DNA of 64,000 nucleotides, from the NCBI GenBank assembly GCA_963798505.1, contig CAWCTX010000011.1, positions 128,017 through 192,016 of the forward strand, in the 5' to 3' direction. Made by a program: the position numbers and the translations under genes. Shown here one piece after another: positions 28,178 through 37,721 of this stretch. Below the pieces are notes generated by a model. The model searched no databases, had not been told where the DNA came from, and saw only the letters and a list, made by a program, of their open reading frames with translations. Numbering within the stretch: the first letter of the stretch is position 1; every line of letters starts with the position of its first letter. The DNA is from CAVWSM01 sp963798505. GTDB lineage: Bacteria > Actinomycetota > Actinomycetes > Jiangellales > Jiangellaceae.

Positions 28178-28977
28178 CCACGCGCATGGACCTGCGGGGC
28201 GCACGCGTTGTCATCACCGGTGCCGGGAACGGCATCGGGGCCGCGATGGCGCGACGGTTCGCCCGCGATGGTGCCCGTGTCGTCGTCAACGACCGTGACG
28301 CGGTCGCCGCGCGGCGGGTTGCGGACGACATCGACAGGTACGCCGTCACTGGTGACGTGGCTCGTGCCGGCGAGACCGAGGCCCTGGTGGCAGCCGCGCG
28401 CGAGCGGCTCGGCGGCATCGACCTGTTCTGCGCCAACGCGGGCGCGGGCACTCCCGGTGGGCCGGATGCCGACGACGAACAGTGGGACGCCGCCTGGCAG
28501 GTCAACGTCATGGCGCACGTACGCGCGGCGCGGGCGCTCCTGCCCGAGTGGCTCGAACGGGGCAGCGGGCACTTCCTGGCGAGCGTGTCGGCCGCCGGAC
28601 TGCTGACCATGCTGGGGTCCGCGCCATACTCCGTCACCAAGCACGGCGCGCTCGCGTTCGCCGAGTGGCTGTCGACGACGTACGGCGATAAGGGCATCAC
28701 CGTGCAAGCCCTCTGCCCGCAAGGCGTACGCACCGCGATGCTCGCCGAAACCGGGCACGCCGGGCAGTTGCTGCTGACCGACACGGCCGTGTCCCCCGAG
28801 GAGGTCGCCGACATGGTCGCGGCGTCGCTCGGCAACGGCTTCTTGATCCTTCCACATCCGGAGGTGCGCGACTACTACGCGATTCGCGCATCGGACACCG
28901 ACCGTTGGCTCGCGGGCATGCGGCGACTGCAAAGCCGCCTCGACGCCCTGAAGGACACACAGGAGGCACGGACATGA
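28174..28977 (+). CDS. SDR-family oxidoreductase
   Basis: 267 residues. TGAGNGIG near residue 15, NAGAG near 89, catalytic YSVTKHG near 152. The longer C-terminal tail (VRDYYAIRASDTDRWLAGM, 28868-28925) is seen in SDRs of actinobacterial acyl-CoA operons. Probably a 3-hydroxyacyl or alcohol dehydrogenase. ATGA overlap with MaoC before it and with the quinone oxidoreductase after it. Confidence 0.88.
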   Translation: MTTRMDLRGARVVITGAGNGIGAAMARRFARDGARVVVNDRDAVAARRVADDIDRYAVTGDVARAGETEALVAAARERLGGIDLFCANAGAGTPGGPDADDEQWDAAWQVNVMAHVRAARALLPEWLERGSGHFLASVSAAGLLTMLGSAPYSVTKHGALAFAEWLSTTYGDKGITVQALCPQGVRTAMLAETGHAGQLLLTDTAVSPEEVADMVAASLGNGFLILPHPEVRDYYAIRASDTDRWLAGMRRLQSRLDALKDTQEART

Positions 28978-29959
28978 GGGCATGGCAGGTTGACCGGTTC
29001 GGCGAGCCGGGCGACGTCATGAGTCTGGTCGACATCGACGCGCCGACGCCAGGTGCCGGTCAGGTGCTCGTTCGCGTGCGCGCGGTCGCGTTGAACTTCC
29101 CGGATGTGCTCATGTGTCGTGGCCAGTACCAGATACGACCCGAGTTTCCGTACACCCCGGGTGTCGAGCTGTGCGGCACGGTCGAAGCGCCTCGGCCCCG
29201 ACGTCACAGGCTTCGCCATCGGCCAGCGCGTCATCGGCGTTCCGGCTCCTGCCGAGCTGGTGCGCTGGCCGAGTTCTCGCTGGTCCCGCCGATGAGTTGC
29301 TGCCCGCGCCCGACTCGCTGGATGACGCGCAGGCCAGCGCCTTCCAGATCGCATACCAGACGGGCTGGTTCGGCCTGCACCGACGAGCGCGCCTGCAGCC
29401 GGGCGAGACGCTGCTCGTGCACGCGGCCGCGGGTGGTGTTGGCAGCGCTGCGGTGCAGCTCGGCAAGGCTGCCGGCGCCAGGGTCATCGCCGTCGTCGGC
29501 GGTCCCGACAAGGCCAAGGTGGCACTCGCCCTGGGCGCGGACGTCGTCGTCGACCGCCGCGAGGAGGACGTTGTCGCCGTCGTCAAGGCGGCGACCGGTG
29601 GGCGCGGTGCGGACGTTGTCTACGACCCGGTCGGCGGTGCCGCGTTCACCGCATCCACCAAGTGCATCGCCTTCGAAGGCCGCATCGTCGTCGTGGGCTT
29701 CGCTAGCGGTGACATCCCCGCGCCGCCGCTGGGCCATGCGCTGGTCAAGAACTACGCGATCGTCGGCCTCCATTGGGGCCTCTACAAGAAGCACGACCCT
29801 GCCGCCGTGCACCAGGCGAACGTCGAGCTCACCCGGCTCGCGTCCGAGGGTGTCGCCGTGCCGCTGGTCAGCGAGCAGGTCCCGTTCGTTTCCGCGGCCG
29901 ACTGGCTGACCCGGCTGGCGGCCGGTGACACCGTCGGGCGCGTCGTGGTGCAGGTATGA
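28974..29959 (+). pseudogene. Zinc-free MDR/quinone oxidoreductase (NADPH), frameshifted
   Basis: About 326 residues when rejoined. The N-terminal half (MRAWQVDRFGEPGDVMSLV... GVELCGTVEA) breaks near 29187, where one extra C is apparent before LGPDVTGFAIGQRV. The frame shifts again around 29255 and 29290. The nucleotide-binding half is intact: HAAAGGVGSAAVQLGKAAGA near 29425 and the family end DWLTRLAAGDTVGRVVVQV. Enzymes of this class reduce enoyl groups or quinones. Coupled to both neighbours. Confidence 0.75.
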
Positions 29960-30997
29960 CCGTCGACGTCGTGGGGCTCGACCTGCACCGGCTCACTCGG
30001 CACCTCGCGGACGTCGCCCCCGGACTCGTGGGCGGGCCGCTGACCGCCGAGCTGATCCCCGGCGGCAAGTCCAACCTGTCCTATGTCGTGAGCGACGGCG
30101 TCAGCCGCTGGGTCCTGCGGCGGCCACCGCTGGGTCACGTGCTCGCCACCGCGCACGACATGACCCGCGAGCACCGGGTCATCACCGCGCTGGCCCCGAC
30201 GCCGGTGCCCGTGCCACGCACCGTGCTGCTGTGCGAGGAGGCCGGACGTGCTAGGCGCGCCGTTCTTCCTGATGGAGCACGTCGCCGGCACCGTCTACCG
30301 CAGCGCCGAGCAGACCCGCGCGTTGCAGACGTACCGGTGCCACACGATCGCGTACGACCTCATCGATGTGCTCGCCGAATTGCACGACGTCGACGCCGCG
30401 GCGGTGGGGCTCGGTGACTTCGGTCGTCCAGACGGTTTCCTCGACCGGCAGCTGCGACGGTGGAAGGCCCAGCTCGACGCCTCCCGCAGCCGTCCCGTGC
30501 GCGGCATCGACGAGCTCCACAAGCGGCTGTCCGCCGACGTCCCGGCCAGTGCCGCGGCTGCGATCGTGCACGGCGACTTCCGCCTCGACAACGTCCTGGT
30601 CGGCGACGACGACCACATCGCGGCGGTCCTCGACTGGGAGATGGCCACCCTCGGCGACCCGCTCGCCGACCTCGGCCTGCTGCTCGTCTACTGGGACGGC
30701 CTCGCCGCCATCCCGGACAACGCCGTGTCCAGCGCCGTCATGGCGGGCACCGCCTTCCCGCCGGGCGGCGATCTCGTCGCACGGTACGCAACGCGTCGCG
30801 ACGTCGACCTGTCGCGGCTCGACTGGTACGTCGCACTCGGCTGCTTCAAGCTCGCGGTCATCGCCGAGGGCATCCACTACCGGCACGCCGCCGGCCAGAC
30901 GGTCGGTCCGGGCTTCGACACGATCGGTGATGTCGTGGAGCCGCTCGTGGAGCTGGGCCTGTCCACCCTCGCCGGCGGCTTAGCAAAGGAGCGGTGA
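29956..30997 (+). pseudogene. Phosphotransferase-family protein (APH/ACAD10-like), one frameshift
   Basis: About 346 residues. The APH-fold kinase motifs are present: LIPGGKSNLSYVV near residue 35, the Brenner motif IVHGDFRLDNVLVG near 30567 and the DFG-like VLDWEMATLGDP near 30630. The frame shifts once near 30245, between the first 95 residues and the rest (FFLMEHVAGTVYR). These kinases accompany acyl-CoA dehydrogenases (the ACAD10/11 pairing) and probably phosphorylate a hydroxyacyl intermediate. Next to FadE as expected. Confidence 0.78.
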
Positions 30998-32233
30998 TGG
31001 ACTTCGGCTACGACGCCAAGACCGAGGAGCTGCGCGGGCGACTGCTCGCGTTCATGGACGAGCACGTCTACCCGGCCGAGGCCGTGCACCGCCAGCAGCT
31101 CGCCGAGGTGCCGGAGTTCAGCACCCCGCCGGTGGTCGAGGAGCTCAAGGCCAAGGCCCGCGAGCTGGGTCTGTGGAACCTGTTCCTGCCGCACCACCCG
31201 CTCGGCGCCGGGCTCAGCAACGTGCAGTACGCACCGCTCGCGGAGATCACCGGACGCAGCCCGCACCTCGCGCCCGAGGCGCTCAACTGCAACGCCCCCG
31301 ACACCGGCAACATGGAAGTGCTGGCGATGTTCGGCACGCCCGAGCAGCAGGAGCGCTGGCTCAAGCCGCTGCTCGACGGCACGATCCGCTCGGCATTCGG
31401 CATGACCGAGCCCGACGTCGCCTCATCCGACGCGACCAACATCGGCACCCGGATCGAGCGCGACGGCGACACCTACGTCATCAACGGCCGCAAGTGGTGG
31501 TCGTCCGGCGGCATGAACCCACGCGCCGAGATCTTCATCGTCATGGGCAAGACCGATCCCGACGCCGAGCGGCACCGTCAGCAGAGCATGATCCTGGTGC
31601 CGCGCGACACCCCGGGCATCACGGTGCGCCGCTCGACCACCGTCTTCGGCTACGCCGACCGCTGGCACGGCGGTCACGCCGAGGTCGTCGTACGACAACG
31701 TCCGGGTGCCGGCGACCAACCTCATCGGTGGCGAGGGCGACGGGTTCGCGATCGCGCAGGCTCGCCTCGGGCCGGGCCGCATCCACCACTGCATGCGGCT
31801 CATCGGCATGGCCGAGCGGGCCTTCGAGCTCATGTGCCGGCGCGCCAACGAACGCATCGCGTTCGGCAAACCGCTGGCCGCTCAGGGCGTGGTGGGCGAG
31901 TGGATCGCCGAGGCGCGCGTACGCATCGAGCAGGCGCGGCTGCTCGTGCTCAAGACCGCCTGGCTTATGGACACCGTCGGCAACAAGGGCGCGCACACCG
32001 AGATCCAGGCCATCAAGATTGCCACCCCGTCGATGGCCGAGTGGGTCATCGACAAGGCCATCCAGGTGCACGGCGGCGCGGGCGTGAGCCAGGACTTCCC
32101 GCTCGCCGAGTTCTGGGCCGGCGCCCGCGTGCTGCGGCTCGCCGACGGCCCAGACGAAGTGCACAAGATGTCGCTCGCCAAGCGCGAGCTGCGTCGCTTC
32201 GCCCTACCAACCGACAAGGAGCACCATGCGTAA
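30997..32233 (+). pseudogene. Acyl-CoA dehydrogenase (ACAD10/11-like), one frameshift
   Basis: About 411 residues. FGMTEPDVASSDATNI near residue 133 is the substrate/FAD loop. The family end contains IQVHGGAGVSQDFPLAEFW (32069-32125). A single indel near 31690 separates HGGHAEVVV from YDNVRVPATNLIGGEG. The ATG at 30997 has an AAGGAG RBS about 5 bp upstream and overlaps the kinase stop. This gene and the phosphotransferase form the widespread hydroxyacyl-CoA kinase/dehydrogenase pair. Confidence 0.8.
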
Positions 32234-32306
32234 CGCCGTCATCGTCGCCACGGCCCGCTCGCCGATCGGCCGGGCGGTGAAGGGGTCGCTCGCCGACGTA
32301 CGACCG
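32226..32306 (+). pseudogene. Thiolase, 5' 27 codons only (deletion scar)
   Basis: MRNAVIVATARSPIGRAVKG, followed by SLADVRP, is the standard thiolase N-terminus. It overlaps the dehydrogenase stop, as expected for the next operon gene. After RP (about 32306) the thiolase ends abruptly and a FadD sequence starts. About 360 codons, including the catalytic Cys and His, are missing. Confidence 0.75.
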
Positions 32307-33012
32307 ATGCGATGGAACGCCACCAGGTCACTGTGTTCGTCGGGGTTCCCACGATGTTCCATGCGCTGCTCAATGCCGACCTCGGTGACCGGAAGCTTTC
32401 GGCGTTCCGCATCGCGAGCTCGGGTCGGCGCGTCGATGCCCGGCCCCGATCCTGCATGCGTTCGAGGAGCGGTTCGGCGTCGTGATCCTCGAGGGCTACG
32501 GGATGTCAGCCGACCGGGCGGGTGTTGCCATCGGGGTCCGAGCAGGTCGGCGAGTTGCAGCTGCGCGGCCACAACGTCACCAAGGGGTACTTGGGCGACC
32601 CGGAGGCCACGGCCGACGCGCTGCGAGACGGCTGGCTGCGCACCGGAGACCTCGTCTACCGCGACGACGAAGGGTTCTTCTTCGTCGTCGACCGCATCAA
32701 GGACCTCATCATCCGAGGCGGCTACAACGTCTACCCGCGCGAGGTAGAAGAAGTCCTGTACGCACATCCTGACGTGAGCGAGGCCGCCGTCATCGGCCGG
32801 CCGGATCCGCGGTTGGGGGAAGAGATTGTCGCCGTCGTGACCGCGCGGCCAGGCCGGTCGATCGACGAGGCCGACGTCATCGCGTTCTGCAAGGCGCGGC
32901 TGCCCCGTACAAGCAACCGCGCGAGGTCCGGGTCGTCGACGCGCTTCCCAAGAACGCCACCGGAAAGCTCCTCAAGCGCGAGCTCCGGATGTGGAGCGAG
33001 TCCGAGGGCTGA
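32307..33012 (+). pseudogene. Acyl-CoA synthetase (FadD) remnant with deletions and frameshifts
   Basis: Begins mid-gene with MERHQVTVFVGVPTMFHALL and continues FEERFGVVILEGYGMS. It then skips about 60-80 residues to LPSGSEQVGELQLRGHN. The adenylation motifs GWLRTGDLVYRDDEGFFF and IIRGGYNVYPREVEEVL (32632-32760) survive, and the end (KNATGKLLKREL) is again in another frame, with a stop at 33010. The ATP-binding N-terminal half is absent, so it cannot work. Confidence 0.75.
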
Positions 33013-33063
33013 CTCGCGCATTCCCGAGCTCCATGACGTGATCTCGTCGGCATGGACTTCTGG

Positions 33064-33216
33064 CTAGCGACGGTCCACATCCCGGCGTAGGCGACGAACC
33101 ACACCCACAAGCAAGAGTCCTGAGCCAACCAGCGTGACCACGAAGGCGACCGACGCTAGATCGTGGATCCAGCTCCAGCCCGGGGCAGTGGAGCCCGCGA
33201 GCACACCGGCCTTCAC
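33064..33216 (-). CDS. Possible small single-pass membrane protein or gene fragment
   Basis: 50 residues from GTG at 33216: a short polar start, one hydrophobic segment (LASVAFVVTLVGSGLLLVGVV) and a basic C-terminus. No family recognised and no clear RBS. It may be the tail of a lost membrane protein. It sits in the otherwise gene-free stretch between the FadD remnant and the XRE regulator. Confidence 0.25.
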   Translation of the reverse strand: MKAGVLAGSTAPGWSWIHDLASVAFVVTLVGSGLLLVGVVRRLRRDVDRR

Positions 33217-33298
33217 GTCCACCCCGCCGTCGCTCGCCCGGTCATGCTGCCGAGCGCGATTTGCCGTTGAGCGAGCGCTTGGAGCAAGCCGACCGGAT

Positions 33299-34144
33299 CT
33301 ATCGCGGCGTTGGCGGGGTGGCGCCCTGGGTGCGGTCGGTCAGGGTCCAGCTGGTGAGCAGCTGCAGCGCCTGCTCGTCCGGAGACCCAGGTTCGGCGGT
33401 GTAGGCGACCAGCGACTGTCCTGGTGAACCGGTCACGCTCATCGTTTGGAAGTGCAGTAACAGTTCGCCGACGAGGGGGTGCCGGATTCGCTTGATGCCC
33501 GCTGTCTTGTCTTGCACGTTGTGATCGGCCCACCATTGGCGGAACTGCTCGCTTTTGACCGACAGTTCACCGACGACGGCGGCGATGCGCGGGTCGTTGG
33601 CGTGGTGGGCCGCGTGCAAACGCAGGTAGGCGACCGTCTCCCGGGCCTTGCCCTCCCAGTCGACGAAGATCTCTTTCGTCCGCTCGTCGAGCAGGCACAG
33701 CCTCGCCCAGTTGCGCTGCTCGCGTGGCAGCGCGCCGAAGTCGAGCATGAGTGCAGCGGCCAGCTCGTTCCATGCGAGCACATCGGCGCGGTGATCGATG
33801 ACGTAGGCAGGTACGCCGGGCATCGCGTCGAGCAGGTATCGCACCTGGGTGGCCACTGGCCGCTTGGGTTGCGGGGCGGTTCTCACCGGGCGGGCCACGG
33901 TGAACAGGTACGCGCGCTCGTCGTCGTCGAGGCGCAGCGCCTCGGCCAGCGCGTGCAGTACCTCGTCGGACACGCCTTGGGCGCGGCCCTGCTCGAGCCG
34001 TACGTAATAGTCGACGCTGACCCCCGCCAGATGGGCCAGCTCCTCGCGGCGCAGGCCAGGCACGCGGCGTTGGCCCGACGACGGCAACCCGACATCCTCG
34101 GGGCTGACCTTCGCCCGGCGAGACTTCAGGAACTCACCCAGCAC
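33299..34144 (-). CDS. XRE-family regulator with MmyB-like sensor domain
   Basis: 281 residues. N-terminal XRE helix-turn-helix (LAHLAGVSVDYYVRLEQGR, residues 36-54) and a C-terminal MLTR/MmyB PAS-like ligand domain from about residue 95, starting VRYLLDAMPGVPAYVID. This family controls SDR and aldo/keto reductase genes. It diverges from an aldo/keto reductase 94 bp away, the likely target. Confidence 0.88.
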   Translation of the reverse strand: MLGEFLKSRRAKVSPEDVGLPSSGQRRVPGLRREELAHLAGVSVDYYVRLEQGRAQGVSDEVLHALAEALRLDDDERAYLFTVARPVRTAPQPKRPVATQVRYLLDAMPGVPAYVIDHRADVLAWNELAAALMLDFGALPREQRNWARLCLLDERTKEIFVDWEGKARETVAYLRLHAAHHANDPRIAAVVGELSVKSEQFRQWWADHNVQDKTAGIKRIRHPLVGELLLHFQTMSVTGSPGQSLVAYTAEPGSPDEQALQLLTSWTLTDRTQGATPPTPR

Positions 34145-34238
34145 ACTGCCATTGTCCCCGCACCTCGCCGGCGAAGGGTGGCCCTGCCGGTCCTAGGGAC
34201 AAGCAGGGCACTGGGCAGCCGCTTCGGGTCGGCGCAAC

Positions 34239-35211
34239 GTGAAGGTCATGAACCTTGCAGACATGACCATCAGCAGGATGGGGTTCGGCGCCTGGGCCAT
34301 CGGCGGTGGTGGCTGGCGCTACAGCTGGGGCAGTAACGACGACAGCGAGGCGATCGCCGCGATCCGGCACGCCGTGGAAAGCGGCATCAACTGGATCGAC
34401 ACCGCCGCGGTGTATGGGCTGGGACACTCCGAGGAGCTCGTCGCCAAGGCCATCAGCGATCTCGAGCCAGCCGCCATACGTGTTCACCAAGGGCGGGCTC
34501 GTCTGGGACGAGCACGACCGGCTCGCCGAGCCGCGCCGCACCATGCGTCACGTCCGGCGCGAGGTCGAGGACTCGCTGCGCCGGCTCGGGGTCGAGCGCA
34601 TCGACCTCTACCAGGTGCATTGGCCCGATGCAGACGGCGGGCTTGACGAGTACTGGCAGACCATGGCCGACCTCAAACGCGAGGGCAAAGTACGCGCGAT
34701 CGGCCTGTCCAACCATGACGCCAGCCAACTAGAGGTGGCCGAACGGATCGCCCACGTGGACGCGATCCAGCCACCGTTCTCCGCACTCAACCGCCGCGCG
34801 GCAGCCGAGGTCGCCTGGGCGCGCGAGCACGGCACCGCGGTCATCGCCTACTCCCCGCTGCAGTCCGGGCTGCTCACCGGTGCCTTCTCGGCTGCGCGGG
34901 TCGCGGCGCTGCCCGATGACGACTGGCGCCGCAGAAGTCCCGACTTCACGACCCGGCTGGCGGCCAACCTCGCGGTCACCGACGCGTTGCGGGCGGTCGC
35001 CCGACGACTCGAGGTCACCGTCGCCGAGGTCGCGATCGCCTGGGTACTGGCCTGGCCAGGAATCAGCGGCGCAATCGTCGGGGCTCGCCGACCCGAACAG
35101 GTCGACGGATGGGCTGGCGCCGTCCAGGTGCGGCTGACCCCCGCCGACGTCGAAGAGATCGCCGCCGCGCTCCGGCAGACCACGGCCGATGCCGGCCCGG
35201 TACGGCCATGA
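34239..35211 (+). pseudogene. Aldo/keto reductase, one frameshift
   Basis: About 323 residues when joined. Catalytic Asp/Tyr are in NWIDTAAVYG near residue 52, Lys in VFTKGGLVWDE near 34490 and His in YQVHWPDAD near 34615. The frame changes once near 34475, between DLEPA and PYVFTKGG. Start GTG 34239 or ATG 34248. Probably regulated by the divergent XRE gene. TGA overlaps the next ATG (ATGA). Confidence 0.8.
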
Positions 35212-35477
35212 CCCGACAGCTGCAGCCCCCGCGGCCGGCCGAGCCGGCGCCGTCCAGGCACCGCCGAGCCCTCCTCACCTGGGTGGCGATCTTCCCATCC
35301 GTACTCGTGGTCCAGATCCTGCTCGCGCCGATCGACAGTCACTGGCCACTGCCACTCCGCACGCTCGCGCTCACCCTGCTCGTGGTGCCCTTGGCGGCCT
35401 ATGTCCTGATACCCGCGCTACTGCGAACCAATGCACACTTCCTGAAACTCCCGACCAAGCAAACCCGACCCTCATAA
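35208..35477 (+). CDS. Small two-pass membrane protein
   Basis: 89 residues, start ATG 35208 overlapping the reductase stop. A Pro/Arg-rich N-terminus precedes two hydrophobic segments (LLTWVAIFPSVLVVQILLA and LALTLLVVPLAAYVLIPALL). The short polar loop and the basic tail suggest an N-in/C-in inner-membrane protein. Function unknown; such proteins often accompany XRE/MmyB-controlled reductases. Confidence 0.6.
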   Translation: MTRQLQPPRPAEPAPSRHRRALLTWVAIFPSVLVVQILLAPIDSHWPLPLRTLALTLLVVPLAAYVLIPALLRTNAHFLKLPTKQTRPS

Positions 35478-35903
35478 CAACAGGCGGGACCGGGGCGCAC
35501 GGAGTATCGCCGGTCGGCTTCCTCACACGCGGCTCTCCGAGAGCGGACGTCCAGGTTGCTAGGCGTGCCGGGGCCACCGTCCATCGCCACCGTGATCGAC
35601 TTTCCGCCATTTGCCGCAACCCGCGCTTCGGTCACGTCCGGTCTGGCTCGTGTGACTCCAGTACACGGAGCCCGACGACCACGGCCCTTCACCCATGACC
35701 TGTTGACTGATGGTTGGGTCCAGGAGCGGCTGGACAGCTGTCTTGGTGGAAGTTTCCCCGGTTTCCGGCCGGGTCGGGCAAGGGTGTCTTCGTCCAGCTG
35801 GCAGGCATCCGTGCTGGCAACGGCAGCGCTGATCGCTGACCTCGCCTGCTCGGGCGAGCTGCGGCATACTCTGGCGGACTCGGTGAAACCGTCCTAAGAG
35901 GAA
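35478..35903. other. Gene-free stretch
   Basis: No reading frame with family-like sequence was seen on either strand. Weak similarity to decayed mobile DNA is possible but not supportable. A purine-rich AAGAGGA at 35895-35901 at the end serves the hydrolase start. Confidence 0.4.
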
Positions 35904-36651
35904 GTGGTGACGACCATGGCCGCTGAGACCCCGACGATCGTCCTCGTCCACGGTGCCTGGGCCGACGCGACCGGCTTCGACCCCGAGATTCGCGCCCTGC
36001 GCGACCGTGGGTTTACCGCCATCGGGTTCGCCAACCCGCTTCGCGATCTCGCTGGCGACGCGGCGTACCTCGCCGAATTCCTGCGGACCCTGACCGGTCC
36101 GATCGTGCTCGTCGGCCACTCCTACGGCGGCAATGTCATCTCGAGCGCCGCGACCGGCAACGACCAGGTGCAGGCGCTCGTCTACTTCAACGGTTGGATG
36201 TGCGACGAGGGCGAGAGTCAGCAGGAGTTCCTTGAGCGGTTCGAAGGCAGCCTCGTGGGGCCAGCGGTCAGGCCCGTGCCGTTCACCGGCCCGGACGGGA
36301 GCGAGGGGGTCGACCTCTACCTCGACCCTGAGGCGTTCCGCGAGGCCTTCGCCGCCGACGTCGACCCCGAGACGGCCGCGGTGATGGCCGCGGCGCAGCG
36401 GCCGTACGCCGCCGCCGCGTTCGCAGCCGCGCCGTCGGGCCCGCCAGCGTGGAAGACGCTGCCGTGCTGGTACCTGCTCGGCACCGAGGACAAGGCGATC
36501 CCGCGCGGCGCTCCAGCGGTTCATGGCCGAGCGCGCGAACGCGACGATCGTGGAGGTGCCGGCCTCTCACGTCTCCTTCGTGTCACAGCCCGAGGCCGCA
36601 ACCCAGCTCATCCTGCAGGCCGTCGAGGCGACGAGCCACAGCCGGACCTGA
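35904..36651 (+). pseudogene. Alpha/beta hydrolase (RsbQ/esterase-like), one frameshift
   Basis: About 248 residues. IVLVHGAWADATGF gives the oxyanion HG motif, LVGHSYGGNVIS near residue 72 the nucleophile Ser, and PASHVSFVSQP near 36560 the catalytic His. One indel near 36510 (before LQRFMAERANA) puts the last 45 residues in another frame. It is a clear paralogue of the intact gene at 50905-51615. Start GTG 35904 or 35907, or ATG 35916. Confidence 0.8.
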
Positions 36652-36994
36652 GCCGGGGAGCGTCGACCCGCGCGGCGGCGCAGAGTTAGGACGCTGACTG
36701 CGTCGCCGCCGAAACCGCTCAGCGACCTCGATCACCAGCGCTCGGGAGTGTCACGCACGTCCTGAGAACGATCCGTCACGCAGCTCCCTAGACCGGACAC
36801 GGCTGCCCAACTCTAGGTTGTCGTCGCCGGTGAGAACTTCCTCCACGCTGTTAAGGCACTATCTCCGCCGGCGCACGCGACGTGCCCGAGCGCCCTCCGA
36901 GTGACGGGTTCTCACACGTGCACACGGTTCAATCGACCAGGCCACTCACTTGCGTGTTCGGCCTGCGTCCAGCCCAGGCGCTGGACCTTGATCA
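36652..36994. other. Gene-free stretch before the tRNA-Gly relic
   Basis: No coding sequence, hairpin terminator or repeat that I can support. Codon-like composition drops here, in keeping with a boundary between the core genes upstream and the accessory genes downstream. Confidence 0.35.
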
Positions 36995-37040
36995 TTTTCC
37001 AAAGCTGACAGCGCCAGTTCGATTCTTGTCACCCGCTCCA
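36995..37040 (+). pseudogene. Degenerate 3' half of a tRNA-Gly(TCC) gene; candidate attachment-site scar
   Basis: The sequence runs from an anticodon-loop-like TTTTCCAAA through the T-arm with the invariant GTTCGATTC to the acceptor end CACCCGCTCCA with encoded CCA. This matches the 3' part of actinobacterial tRNA-Gly(TCC). The T-stem carries one mismatch plus one G-C to A-T change that keeps pairing. The 5' acceptor strand (expected GCGGGTG) and the D-arm are absent upstream. tRNA 3' ends are the usual attB sites of integrative elements, and accessory genes begin right after it. Confidence 0.5.
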
Positions 37041-37050
37041 AACAGAAGGC

Positions 37051-37430
37051 TCAGGCCAGAGCGAGCGCGTCGTCGCTCAGGCGCCCGTCGATGAAGCGTT
37101 CCGCGAGACCGCGCAACGTCGCGCCCTCCCTGATCGAGGCCCGCTGGCGCGGAGGACCTGCGGATCCGCTTGAGCAGCTCCGCGGGGTGAGAGCAGGCGC
37201 CCTCCGAAATGCTCCTCGAGACGCGACAGGATGGTTCGCGTCGCCCTGACGGGGCGCTGCTGGCCGGCGACCTTGGAAGACGAGCGTGCTGAAGGCATCG
37301 AGCACAAGGAGCTTGTCGACCCACGCGCGCCGACGGAAGTCCGGATGCGCGTCGATCAGGCGCGCGAGAACAGGATCGGCGTTGCGGAGGAACTCGCGCG
37401 TCTGGGATCGGCGACTGCCGTTGCCGTCAT
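37051..37430 (-). pseudogene. DNA-3-methyladenine glycosylase-like, truncated copy A
   Basis: Starts MTATAVADP at 37430 and contains frame-broken pieces of an AlkA/HhH-GPD protein: FLRNADPVLARLIDAHPDF, SRLEEHFGGRL and ADPQVLRASG. At least three frame changes are needed, and the frame ends at RLSDDALALA, missing the catalytic HhH-Asp region. Its ATG overlaps the stop of the isochorismatase fragment. Best related to the longer copy at 43077-43708. Confidence 0.65.
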
Positions 37431-37529
37431 TGCTTCAATAGTCGCTCGGTGAGCACGATCTCGACGACCTGTTGCACGGTCTCGAGGCGCGCCCATTCGC
37501 GCTGGAGCTCGCAGGCGAGCGCGACCCAG
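37404..37529. repeat. 126-bp direct repeat, copy A
   Basis: Matches 40771-40896 in the same orientation with three mismatches by eye. It spans the end of the isochorismatase frame and the start of the glycosylase frame. Weaker similarity continues leftwards for about 40 bp. The two copies bracket 3.2 kb containing the DUF5996-to-HxlR genes. Confidence 0.85.
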
Positions 37530-37630
37530 CTAACCGGGTTGGCTCCGGCTTGGACGACCCGCTCGATGCCGGCGAGGTGCGCCTGCTCGCTGGTGCCGCC
37601 ACTACGAGGAACGACCAACACAAGACGCGC
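37427..37630 (-). pseudogene. Isochorismatase-family hydrolase, C-terminal fragment (copy A)
   Basis: SGGTSEQAHLAGIERVVQAG, then VSWVALACELQREWARLETV and VLTERLLKQ, is the C-terminal third of a YcaC-type cysteine hydrolase. The catalytic Asp/Lys/Cys part is missing. It lies downstream of DUF5996 on the same strand and its stop overlaps the glycosylase start. The lost segment is the very part deleted in copy C, in reverse. Confidence 0.7.
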
Positions 37631-37721
37631 TCCTCCGATGACGCAGCGGGTTCGCCGGGCCTTCGTTCCGCGGGACCAAACTCCTCGGCCGTGAGCTGCG
37701 CTGCGCGCTCGGTTCGGCACG

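Noticed and set aside
33134..33427. 97-codon plus-strand frame in the gap after the FadD remnant
   Set aside because: No RBS, no conserved pattern, overlaps the end of the XRE gene antisense.
36965..37040. Complete tRNA-Gly gene
   Set aside because: The 5' 30 bases do not pair with the acceptor end beyond GCG and show no D-arm; only the 3' half fits.
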